NCBI GenBank assembly: GCA_013044465.1
Contig: JABEUL010000337.1
Location: forward strand, 1 to 5,321
Length of the DNA: 5,321 nt
Direction: 5' to 3'
From: Acidimicrobiales bacterium
GTDB lineage: Bacteria > Actinomycetota > Acidimicrobiia > Acidimicrobiales > JABEUL01
A program made the position numbers and the translations under genes. A model generated the notes under the pieces. That model searched no databases and was not told the origin of the DNA. It saw only the letters and a list, made by a program, of their open reading frames with translations. This document shows, piece by piece, positions 1-5,313 of this stretch (the stretch's first letter is position 1; each line of letters opens with the position of its first letter).

Positions 1-24
1 AATCATTAATTCTCAAGACATTAC

Positions 25-486
25 CTAATTGGCAACTCCCGCCAAACCGGGTAATGCTTGCGCCCCAGGGGCCAGCGCCACATGCGGTTCAGGTGCATAA
101 GTTGGATCAAACCAGGTCTTCCCAGCCAATATTTCACGAACAGCCTTGCGAATTCGAATTGGATCAAGAGGTTTGACAATAAAGCCCTCAGCGCCAAAGT
201 TCCTGGCCTGCCAAGCATCGGCTCTTCGGTCCAAGAGTATCAACACGGGTATATGGCCTTGCGTGCCGTCAAATTCGTCAAGATGCAGATCCTGTGTCAC
301 TGCAAATGCACCCATCGAACCAATCTGAGAGTCGAGAATTACCAAGGAGGGGCTTTCTTCAAAAACAGATTCTCTTACCATCCGCCCACTTTGAAGCTCA
401 ACAATTTCACGATCAGGATCTGAGATAGCACTAACAATGTCTCGTCTAAGCTCAGGAACATCAGCCACAACTAAAATTCTTTTCAC
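25..486 (-). CDS. Stand-alone receiver-domain protein, degenerate phosphorylation site
   Basis: A 153-residue protein with one CheY-like receiver domain (about residues 3-122) and no output domain. The pattern is visible: a hydrophobic first strand ending in A8-D9, the phospho-acceptor D52 at the end of strand 3 (VILDS), and K105 in the VKPLD motif. Two usual features are altered: the first acidic residue is A8, and the Ser/Thr at the end of strand 4 is L85 (LILLD). Phosphorylation may therefore be weak or absent. Residues 128-153 form a Pro/Ala/Gly-rich tail of unknown role. It starts at GTG; no earlier in-frame start exists. It lies 60 nt downstream of the second ArsA-like gene on the same strand, so it could be co-transcribed, but a TANNNT hexamer before the GTG suggests its own promoter. 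The family assignment is firm. Its partner kinase and function are unknown. Confidence 0.85.
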   Translation of the reverse strand: MKRILVVADVPELRRDIVSAISDPDREIVELQSGRMVRESVFEESPSLVILDSQIGSMGAFAVTQDLHLDEFDGTQGHIPVLILLDRRADAWQARNFGAEGFIVKPLDPIRIRKAVREILAGKTWFDPTYAPEPHVALAPGAQALPGLAGVAN

Positions 487-498
487 AAATAAAGGCTA
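487..498 (-). promoter_or_regulatory. Candidate leaderless -10 element of the receiver gene
   Basis: On the minus strand TAGCCT (498 to 493) is followed by six bases and then the GTG start. This is the TANNNT-N6-start arrangement typical of leaderless actinobacterial genes. No good -35 is seen 16-18 bases upstream. A GGGG run that could act as a Shine-Dalgarno lies 12 nt from the GTG, which is long. The same hexamer precedes the Nudix gene. Inferred from pattern only. Confidence 0.35.
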
Positions 499-546
499 CC
501 CCTTTTCCCCTAACCAAACCTACAAATCGACAAAATTGGCCAACTA

Positions 547-1653
547 TTACAGGAAATAGTCAGCCACCTGCCAAAGACCGTCTAAATCATGGATATCTCC
601 AACAAAAAGAGGTATTTTAACAGTAGGTGCAGATGAGATCTTTAACCGTAGATCCTCTAGGAAATGATCCTCTCGCTCGGCAATACTTTCGAAGCTTTCC
701 AAATTTTCGAGCATAGCCCCAAGGGGATTTGATGGACCCAGTGCGCGGATTGTTTTTGCAGTATTTTCATCAAACTTTACGTTGTCAAAGCTTGGATGAA
801 CACGGTTAACAATTAACCCTTGTACATCAATATTTGACCGAAGCAATCGGTTGGCAAAAAAGGTTGCCTCTTGTGCTGAGTCTCTCCTTGGCCCAGCTAT
901 TAATATAAAGGCAGTTGATGGATCGGCAAGTAAAGCTTCCACGTGTCTCGCCCTTGCCCTGAAGCCCTCCTCCATGCCTTCAAATGCTTGGAAAAACTCA
1001 ACTGCGTCTGCAACTAATTCGGTCCCGGCAACTTTTGAGATCGTCCTGAGAAGTGCTTGCGTGGCAATACTTACTGCCTTTAGGTAGGTCCTAGTAGGCA
1101 TCAATAAAATCCTAAATAGTCTATTTTCTAAAAAGTGAGACAGCCGGCTTGGGCCATCTAAAAAGTCAAGCGCATTCCGGCTCGGAGGAGTATCTACTAT
1201 CACGAAATCAAATCGCTCATCTTGAGTTAGTTCAAACAGCTTTTCTGCGGCCATATACTCTTGTGTCCCACCTAAAGATGAGGAAAGTGACCTATATAAC
1301 CTATTGGCAAGTATCTTCTCAGCCTGGATCTCATCTTTCGCATACTGCGCAATAAGAGCATTAAAGGTTGCATTAGCATCAAGCATCATCGCATATAATT
1401 CCCCCCCTGAAAATTCTCCAATGAGAGTTGGCGCATTTGATAGCTCTGAAATTCCTAGGGCATTTGCAAGGCGCTTTGCTGGATCAATAGTAACTACACA
1501 TACCCTTCTTCCAAGTTTGGCAGCCGCCAATCCTAAAGCCGCTGCAGTAGTGGTTTTCCCAACTCCACCCGATCCGGCGCAAACCAAGACTTTTTTACCT
1601 TTTATTAAATCTGAGAACATTGGGGTTTCTAATTGATTTGAAGCTTGTGTCAT
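547..1653 (-). CDS. ArsA/Get3-like ATPase, second subunit (Rv3680-type)
   Basis: A 368-residue soluble P-loop ATPase of the SIMIBI class. The P-loop is GSGGVGKTT at 27-35, so the phosphate-binding K33 is present but the signature lysine of the deviant Walker A motif is S28. Switch I is TIDPAKRL with D57, the expected catalytic aspartate. Switch II is VDTPPSRNALDFLD from V153. There is no CxxC zinc motif of the eukaryotic Get3 type. The ATG is chosen because GAGGA (1667-1663, inside the end of the upstream gene) lies 9 nt before it; M12 is a weaker alternative. It follows the first ATPase gene by 2 nt, so the two are almost certainly co-translated. In M. tuberculosis the related Rv3679 and Rv3680 proteins interact. 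The substrate is unknown; arsenite transport is not implied, and a Get3-like protein-handling role is only possible. Confidence 0.9.
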   Translation of the reverse strand: MTQASNQLETPMFSDLIKGKKVLVCAGSGGVGKTTTAAALGLAAAKLGRRVCVVTIDPAKRLANALGISELSNAPTLIGEFSGGELYAMMLDANATFNALIAQYAKDEIQAEKILANRLYRSLSSSLGGTQEYMAAEKLFELTQDERFDFVIVDTPPSRNALDFLDGPSRLSHFLENRLFRILLMPTRTYLKAVSIATQALLRTISKVAGTELVADAVEFFQAFEGMEEGFRARARHVEALLADPSTAFILIAGPRRDSAQEATFFANRLLRSNIDVQGLIVNRVHPSFDNVKFDENTAKTIRALGPSNPLGAMLENLESFESIAEREDHFLEDLRLKISSAPTVKIPLFVGDIHDLDGLWQVADYFL

Positions 1654-1655
1654 TT

Positions 1656-2603
1656 CTAAGTTTCCTCGACGTTTTTAGCTGCTTCCACAAAAGCTTTGGA
1701 AAGAATATTTATCTCATTTACACCGATCTCAGAAGTGAACAATTCAGGCAGATATATCTGATGAAGCGGCAACTCATCTTTCAATCTTTTTACCTGATCT
1801 TGTTGCATCTCACGGCGTTTTTTATAAAATGTCGCCGCATCACTTAAGGCATGGATCTGCGTTTCACTTAAATCAATGCTTACTTTTGACGCTTCCTCTT
1901 TTACATCACAGTCAAGTTGTTCGCGCAAAGGAAGAAGTGCATTTACGATTATCGGCCCGAGTTTCACCCCAATTCGGTCTTCGAGTGAAAAAGCAGCTTC
2001 GACTGCTTCATTTACAGGCGTTTCTTCTGGAAGTGTGACTAGCATCACTTGACAACGTTCTGGATCGCTTAAAAGGTCCAAGACATCATTTGCTTGACTT
2101 CTAACTGGTCCTGACCGTGCGCTATCAATAAGACCTTTCGCAGAACTGAGAAATGAAAGGGTATGTCCCGTTGCTGGAGCATCAACAACAATTAAATCGT
2201 GGCCTGCTTCACGTTCAAGCTGCTTTATTTTCCCTAAAACCAGAATGTCCCTAATCCCCGGTATAGCGGTTGCTACAACATCGAGAATCCCGGAAGATGC
2301 CAGTTTTTTTGATATCCGCTTCATGCCATGGTCTATCAAATACTCCACCAGTGCATCATCAGGAGTTATAAGCCGACCCAGTATATTCTCTGCCAACTGT
2401 ATACCCATAAAATCTAATGACTCATTTGAGTGACCAAAGCATCTGGGAAGCCCTGATTTTCCTTCAAGTTCGGCGATTACTACATCCATTCCATGCTGGG
2501 ACGCAGCCATGGCAATAGTTGCAGACACCGTAGTTCTGCCTACTCCACCTTTTCCAGCAACAATCAAAACCTTGCTTGATTTAAGGAATTCGACCAAATC
2601 CAT
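1656..2603 (-). CDS. ArsA/Get3-like ATPase, first subunit (Rv3679-type)
   Basis: A 315-residue P-loop ATPase, the first gene of the pair. The P-loop GKGGVGRTT (17-25) keeps the signature lysine K18 that reaches across the dimer in this class, but the phosphate-binding lysine is R23. Switch I reads AELEGKSG, with E47 where its partner has catalytic D57. Switch II is VDAPATGHTLSFL from V140, close to the DTAPTGHT motif of Get3/ArsA. No CxxC motif, signal peptide or membrane segment is seen. The gene order, shorter then longer ATPase, matches Rv3679-Rv3680. The ATG has no convincing Shine-Dalgarno. A promoter-like pair close upstream suggests a very short leader. The changes suggest that this subunit's own nucleotide site is impaired; they may be general to the subfamily. 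The family is certain; the client or substrate is unknown. Confidence 0.9.
   Translation of the reverse strand: MDLVEFLKSSKVLIVAGKGGVGRTTVSATIAMAASQHGMDVVIAELEGKSGLPRCFGHSNESLDFMGIQLAENILGRLITPDDALVEYLIDHGMKRISKKLASSGILDVVATAIPGIRDILVLGKIKQLEREAGHDLIVVDAPATGHTLSFLSSAKGLIDSARSGPVRSQANDVLDLLSDPERCQVMLVTLPEETPVNEAVEAAFSLEDRIGVKLGPIIVNALLPLREQLDCDVKEEASKVSIDLSETQIHALSDAATFYKKRREMQQDQVKRLKDELPLHQIYLPELFTSEIGVNEINILSKAFVEAAKNVEET
1663..1667 (-). promoter_or_regulatory. Ribosome binding site of the second ATPase gene
   Basis: GAGGA on the minus strand lies 9 nt before the ATG at 1653 and inside the last codons of the upstream gene (GAG GAA ACT TAG). It decides the start in favour of this ATG over M12, and it indicates translational coupling within the pair. 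Confidence 0.7.
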
Positions 2604-2641
2604 TTCACTAAAACACTACTTGGCTTTTTCTGGGTTGGAAA
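2604..2641 (-). promoter_or_regulatory. Candidate promoter of the ATPase operon
   Basis: On the minus strand TTTCCA (2641-2636, 4 of 6 to TTGACA), a 17-bp spacer and TAGTGT (2618-2613, TANNNT form) precede the ATG by 9 nt. This predicts a leader of only a few bases, consistent with the missing Shine-Dalgarno. A competing -10, GATAAT (2674-2669, 5 of 6 to TATAAT), lies farther upstream with a poor -35 and would give a leader of about 60 nt. I cannot decide between them from sequence. Confidence 0.3.
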
Positions 2642-2764
2642 TGCATCACCATTAGTGGCAAAAACAAAATTATCAAACACCCAGAGTGGGCTATTGAAAA
2701 GTTTACTCAAGGGGCTGAGATATCCGTCCGAACTCTAAGTTAAGAACAGTCGAGTTACCCAAAA

Positions 2765-2770
2765 AGGGGG
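2765..2770 (+). promoter_or_regulatory. Ribosome binding site of whiB
   Basis: AGGGGG lies 7 nt before the ATG at 2778, close to the AGGAGG consensus with good spacing. It fixes the whiB start. It contrasts with the other promoter-proximal genes here, which lack well-placed Shine-Dalgarno sequences. Confidence 0.65.
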
Positions 2771-2777
2771 TGCTTTT

Positions 2778-3050
2778 ATGACAAGCCTTCAATCTCATCA
2801 GCAACTAAGAGACGAACATTGGCAGGATCGTGCAGCATGTCGCGGCCCGCAAGTGGCAACCTTTTTCTTCCCTCCGGTCACACCAGAGAGAAAAGATGAG
2901 AGGCTCATGAGGGAGTCTTATGCCAAGTCCATCTGCAATGGGTGTCATGTACGCGAAGACTGTCTTGGATATGCCATCAGCATTAGGGAGCCCCACGGAG
3001 TCTGGGGTGGCCTAAATGAAGTCGAAAGAAGACGTCTCTACGCCAACTAA
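2778..3050 (+). CDS. WhiB-family Fe-S transcriptional regulator
   Basis: A 90-residue WhiB-like protein, a normal length for the compact members. The four cluster cysteines are present: C21 in DRAACRG, then C53-x2-C56-x5-C62. The GVWGG turn is at 74-78, followed by a basic tail (ERRRLY, 83-88) that contacts DNA in this family. WhiB proteins bind a [4Fe-4S] cluster that responds to O2 or NO, and usually act with the housekeeping sigma factor. Start choice is supported by an AGGGGG ribosome site. It is divergent from the ArsA-like pair and convergent with the VKOR gene. The neighbourhood recalls M. tuberculosis whiB4 beside Rv3679-Rv3680, but I cannot assign the paralogue from sequence alone, so no specific symbol is given. 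Targets are unknown; the flanking redox genes are natural candidates. Confidence 0.95.
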   Translation: MTSLQSHQQLRDEHWQDRAACRGPQVATFFFPPVTPERKDERLMRESYAKSICNGCHVREDCLGYAISIREPHGVWGGLNEVERRRLYAN

Positions 3051-3080
3051 TTTTAGAAATTTAAGAGTTTTCTAATAATT
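3049..3080. terminator. Candidate bidirectional AT-rich terminator between convergent genes
   Basis: TTAGAAA (3053-3059) pairs with TTTCTAA (3069-3075) across a 9-nt loop. Outer AATT arms (3049-3052 and 3077-3080) extend the stem to 11 bp with one bulged base at 3076. It overlaps the stop codons of both whiB (TAA, 3048-3050) and the VKOR gene (TAG, 3074-3072). Only one G-C pair is present, so the hairpin is weak and may not terminate well. Only 21 bp separate the genes. Confidence 0.3.
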
Positions 3081-3593
3081 CCACTTTTGTCGCTGGTATC
3101 CTGTGGAGTTCCAGCCAAACAATACTACTAAGAACAGCAAAAATGTTGCGATGTGCACGCTCGTACACCATAGACAGATTGCCTTGATCACGAGTAGCTC
3201 CATTGACACCAAGTAGAGCACAAAACCCATCCCACTAATAACTGCAAAAAGGCGAATAAATGCTAGAGCCTTGGATTTATTTCTCCAAACGATGGGAAGT
3301 GACATTGCAAACATTGGAACGAAAAATACTAAGCCAAGTAGTGCTACTGGAATGTGAAAGATATAGCTTTGAGGCGAAGAGGTCACTTTGGCGCAGTTCA
3401 CCACTCCATTGTCTGAACACGCTAGAGGCACTGCCGATTTGAAGTAGTGAGTTAGGGTGAGATAGGTTGAAGCGCCTATTCCGTAGAGCGAGATCAGCGT
3501 GGCAAGGATTGGCGCCCATATGCCGCTTTTGATCTTAGGGCCGTCGACGGAATCTCCTTCATCAAGATCATTAAGACCTATTTGGGCAGCCAA
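3072..3593 (-). CDS. Vitamin K epoxide reductase (VKOR) family disulfide oxidase
   Basis: A 173-residue integral membrane protein with four predicted helices (about 24-48, 79-100, 108-131, 143-161). All four of its cysteines are the VKOR catalytic ones: loop pair C59 and C67, 8 apart as in human VKOR C43/C51, and the CLWC pair C140/C143 at the start of the last helix. The conserved serine follows C67 by six (S73), as Ser57 does in human VKOR. Bacterial VKOR reoxidises DsbA-like proteins and passes electrons to quinone. There is no fused thioredoxin domain, so a separate partner is expected; the DUF929 gene just upstream fits. It starts at TTG, the only plausible start, with AAAGG 7 nt upstream, and lies 3 nt after the DUF929 stop, in the same frame. 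The positive-inside rule puts both termini in the cytoplasm. Confidence 0.92.
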   Translation of the reverse strand: MAAQIGLNDLDEGDSVDGPKIKSGIWAPILATLISLYGIGASTYLTLTHYFKSAVPLACSDNGVVNCAKVTSSPQSYIFHIPVALLGLVFFVPMFAMSLPIVWRNKSKALAFIRLFAVISGMGFVLYLVSMELLVIKAICLWCTSVHIATFLLFLVVLFGWNSTGYQRQKWNY

Positions 3594-3596
3594 TTG

Positions 3597-4562
3597 TTAA
3601 CCTTTTGTGCTGCTAGGAGTTGAGGAATGCTGACCTGGCGCTGTGGTTGCTCCATGACCTAGAGAAGTCTCGGCAGCTTTCACGCCACTTGAGCTACATA
3701 CTGAGACTGGCTGCTGGCCATCGACGGCACAGATAGTTGCACTTAGATAGTTCGCACCACCCAAAATTGCCTGCGCAGTTGGATTGGTCGGAGTAGAAAG
3801 AGTGGCTGCGATTGTATCGTGTGTTAGGCCCTGGAGTACTTGGGGACTATATATCGTGCTATCCATCCACTTATTAGCCACATCAAGGAAAGGTATGCTC
3901 CCTTTGGGGTCATACTTGTTCATTATGGAGCTCTCCTGACTGGTTGGATTTTGAAGCGGATTATGATTTACATCTTGCATCTCAACGGATACAAATGACA
4001 AATACTTACTCGTATAACTGGCCTTATAAAAGCCAAAAGTCGGAGTGGAGGGATAGGTATCGGTAGCTGACGAAGCGCCAATTTGGAGGCCACTAAAGGT
4101 CCCAAACCTTGACAAAGCAGCCACTATGGCCCAGCGATCTGCTCCACAGAAGGGACAGTATTCAGCGCCCATATAAAGGAACTCAGGCTTCCCATTTAGA
4201 GTAAGTGAACTTCCACTAATAGTCGTAGGCGCACCTATAACTTGGCCAGAACCGGTGCCGACTTGATCGTAAATACTAGATGGAACTTGAGTAACCGCAT
4301 TTACGAGCTGAGCTGAAGCAGGTTGATCTGCTGAATTGGGAGGAGATGAGGACGATATTGAAATAATAATAAGAATTACTACTGCCGCAACCACCACTAC
4401 CCCACCAACAATTCCGCTGATTAAAGGTGTATTGGATTTTGGGGGCGGGGTCCAACCTTGCCTCCCACCTCTCTGGTTCCCTTTGTTGCCAGATGACTGT
4501 CCCGACCGGTTTCCTTTTGAAGGTGCTTGTCGTTTTGAAGTATTTTTCCCTGATTGTGCCAC
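3597..4562 (-). CDS. DUF929 family membrane-anchored thioredoxin-like protein (CPFC)
   Basis: A 321-residue protein. A basic, Gly/Ser/Asn-rich cytoplasmic N-terminus (1-45) is followed by one membrane helix (about 47-69), a Ser-rich linker, and an extracytoplasmic domain. That domain carries GAEYCPFCGADRW (133-144), the DUF929 hallmark with a thioredoxin-type CxxC at C136/C139, and SIPFLD (222-227), whose P224 is a likely cis-proline. Its only other cysteines, C278 and C289, form a second pair. The tail after about 300 is Ser/Thr/Pro-rich. No lipobox is present. The start is GTG; an in-frame TAA lies 12 nt upstream, so no longer form exists, and there is no Shine-Dalgarno. DUF929 has no firmly established function. 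The CxxC, the location and the VKOR gene 3 nt downstream suggest a thiol oxidase or isomerase recycled by VKOR. That role is inference; the family call is firm. Confidence 0.85.
   Translation of the reverse strand: MAQSGKNTSKRQAPSKGNRSGQSSGNKGNQRGGRQGWTPPPKSNTPLISGIVGGVVVVAAVVILIIISISSSSPPNSADQPASAQLVNAVTQVPSSIYDQVGTGSGQVIGAPTTISGSSLTLNGKPEFLYMGAEYCPFCGADRWAIVAALSRFGTFSGLQIGASSATDTYPSTPTFGFYKASYTSKYLSFVSVEMQDVNHNPLQNPTSQESSIMNKYDPKGSIPFLDVANKWMDSTIYSPQVLQGLTHDTIAATLSTPTNPTAQAILGGANYLSATICAVDGQQPVSVCSSSGVKAAETSLGHGATTAPGQHSSTPSSTKG
3601..3605 (-). promoter_or_regulatory. Ribosome binding site of the VKOR gene
   Basis: AAAGG on the minus strand, inside the last two sense codons of the DUF929 gene, lies 7 nt before the TTG at 3593. 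It supports the TTG start and suggests reinitiation or coupling after the DUF929 stop. Confidence 0.55.
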
Positions 4563-4574
4563 AGATAGAGCTTA
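4563..4574 (-). promoter_or_regulatory. Candidate leaderless -10 element of the DUF929-VKOR operon
   Basis: On the minus strand TAAGCT (4574-4569) is followed by six bases and the GTG start, the TANNNT-N6-start pattern. No -35 match is visible at 16-19 bp. It would explain the absence of a Shine-Dalgarno. It overlaps one arm of the palindrome at 4572-4587. Confidence 0.35.
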
Positions 4575-4587
4575 GTTGCTCAACTAA
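4572..4587. promoter_or_regulatory. Operator-like perfect palindrome upstream of the DUF929 gene
   Basis: TTAGTTG-CT-CAACTAA has two perfect 7-bp arms around a 2-bp centre. It ends 9 bp before the GTG start and overlaps the presumed -10 hexamer, a position suited to a repressor. As an RNA hairpin the 2-nt loop would be too tight and no U-run follows, so a DNA operator is likelier than a terminator. The binding protein is unknown. Confidence 0.4.
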
Positions 4588-4613
4588 CCCCACTTGATTC
4601 GAGTACCAAGATT

Positions 4614-4657
4614 TCACAAAATGAACACAATAGTTACTTGAATTTAACATTTTGTGA
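4614..4657. repeat. 10-bp inverted repeat in the divergent DUF929/Nudix region
   Basis: TCACAAAATG (4614-4623) and CATTTTGTGA (4648-4657) are perfect reverse complements separated by 24 bp. They sit in the divergent promoter region. The right arm lies in and just after the -35 of the Nudix promoter candidate and covers the alternative GTG start of that gene. It may be a pair of sites for a dimeric or looping regulator. AT-rich composition makes chance possible. Confidence 0.35.
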
Positions 4658-4680
4658 TCGTTAGTACTAGCCTCGATACT
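4644..4680 (+). promoter_or_regulatory. Candidate leaderless promoter of the Nudix gene
   Basis: TTAACA (4644-4649, 5 of 6 to TTGACA), an 18-bp spacer and TAGCCT (4668-4673, TANNNT form) are followed by seven bases and an ATG at 4681. This predicts an mRNA starting at or next to the ATG, which fits the missing Shine-Dalgarno. It is the best promoter match in the window. Confidence 0.45.
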
Positions 4681-5313
4681 ATGAGTGACGCATTGTTTAT
4701 AGGAGCAAATAAGGATATAGCGATACGGGATGCCTCCACAGTCATTATGGTTCGAGAAGTTGATTCTGGGGTGGAGATTTGCATGTTAATGCGCAACTTA
4801 AATTCGGATTTTGTGGGGGGAGCCTATGTTTTCCCCGGAGGAGCCATAGATAAAAGTGACTATTCATCTGAATTCGCAGATCTATGTCCATTTTTCGATG
4901 ACTACAAGGCGAGCCAATCATTAGGTCTAAAAGAGTACGGTTTGGGATTTTTTATAGCTGCTATCCGTGAGTCATTCGAAGAAGCTGGGATTTTACTTGC
5001 TTCTTTGCCAGGCGAAGAAGAGATGGTGTCAATGAAAGATCCAGCCAGAGGAGCGCTATTTCATCACTACCGAGAAGAGTTGAATGCTCACAGGCTTGAC
5101 CTATTAGACATTATCAAGTCAGAAAAACTTGGCTTGAGGCCTGAGCGACTCAAATTTTATAGTCGCTGGATCACTCCTGTCGGCCCTCCGAGACGCTATG
5201 ACACCCGGTTCTTCCTAGTTGATGCTCCCAAAGACCAAACGGCGATCCATGATAAATCTGAAACTGTTGATTCCGTTTGGATTAGGCCCCAAGATGAATT
5301 AAATACCAATTAA
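4681..5313 (+). CDS. Nudix hydrolase, Nudt19-like, apparently short at the C-terminus
   Basis: A 210-residue Nudix protein from the ATG at 4681. A GTG at 4654 would add nine residues but has no ribosome site and lies within the promoter and inverted repeat, so ATG is preferred. The domain opens with DASTVIMVR, then GGAYVFPGGAID (46-57). The catalytic part RESFEEAG (97-104) comes only after an insertion of about 35 residues, an interrupted Nudix box typical of the Nudt19 (acyl-CoA diphosphatase) subfamily. SRWITPVGPPRRYDTRFFLVDAP (161-183) is also subfamily-like. Substrate is not certain: CoA derivatives are likeliest by family, other nucleoside diphosphates are possible. The protein stops at WIRPQDELNTN, where I recall relatives continuing through a further helical segment, so truncation is possible. 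It is divergent from DUF929; nothing links their functions directly. Confidence 0.82.
   Translation: MSDALFIGANKDIAIRDASTVIMVREVDSGVEICMLMRNLNSDFVGGAYVFPGGAIDKSDYSSEFADLCPFFDDYKASQSLGLKEYGLGFFIAAIRESFEEAGILLASLPGEEEMVSMKDPARGALFHHYREELNAHRLDLLDIIKSEKLGLRPERLKFYSRWITPVGPPRRYDTRFFLVDAPKDQTAIHDKSETVDSVWIRPQDELNTN

Larger units (their letters stand above)
2604..2777. promoter_or_regulatory. Divergent intergenic region between ATPase operon and whiB
   Basis: A 174-bp non-coding stretch from which the ATPase operon is transcribed leftwards and whiB rightwards. For whiB I see a -35-like TTGAAA (2694-2699) without a well spaced -10, and a weak TAAGTT (2736-2741) as the best -10 candidate, so its promoter is not pinned down. 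No strong palindrome stands out. The shared region makes joint regulation, including by WhiB itself, plausible but unproven. Confidence 0.5.

Noticed and set aside
58..423. 121-codon plus-strand open frame opposite the receiver gene
   Set aside because: Its product has no recognisable domain and it lies wholly antisense to a clear receiver-domain gene; it is a shadow frame.
487..546. Possible terminator between the second ATPase and the receiver gene
   Set aside because: Only an 8-bp TTGGCCAA palindrome (536-543) with no loop and a short T-run is present; this is not a credible hairpin terminator.
1304..1636. 110-codon plus-strand open frame within the second ATPase gene
   Set aside because: Antisense to a conserved P-loop ATPase, no domain and no ribosome site of note.
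547..2603. Arsenic resistance (ars) operon
   Set aside because: No ArsB, ArsC, ArsD or ArsR is nearby, neither ATPase has an arsenite-binding cysteine cluster, and the two-gene layout matches the Rv3679/Rv3680-type pair instead.
2641..2660. ATGCAT and CCATTAGTGG small dyads as WhiB operators
   Set aside because: Arms of only 3 bp around short centres are expected by chance; nothing ties them to WhiB binding.
3597..4562. Low-complexity protein with no enzymatic role, or a lipoprotein
   Set aside because: The Ser/Thr-rich ends look low-complexity, but the middle has the CPFC and SIPFLD features of a thioredoxin-like domain; there is no lipobox cysteine after the membrane helix.
4276..4650. 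124-codon minus-strand open frame over the DUF929 N-terminus
   Set aside because: It overlaps the DUF929 gene in another frame, has a low-complexity product with no domain, and would span the palindrome and inverted repeat.
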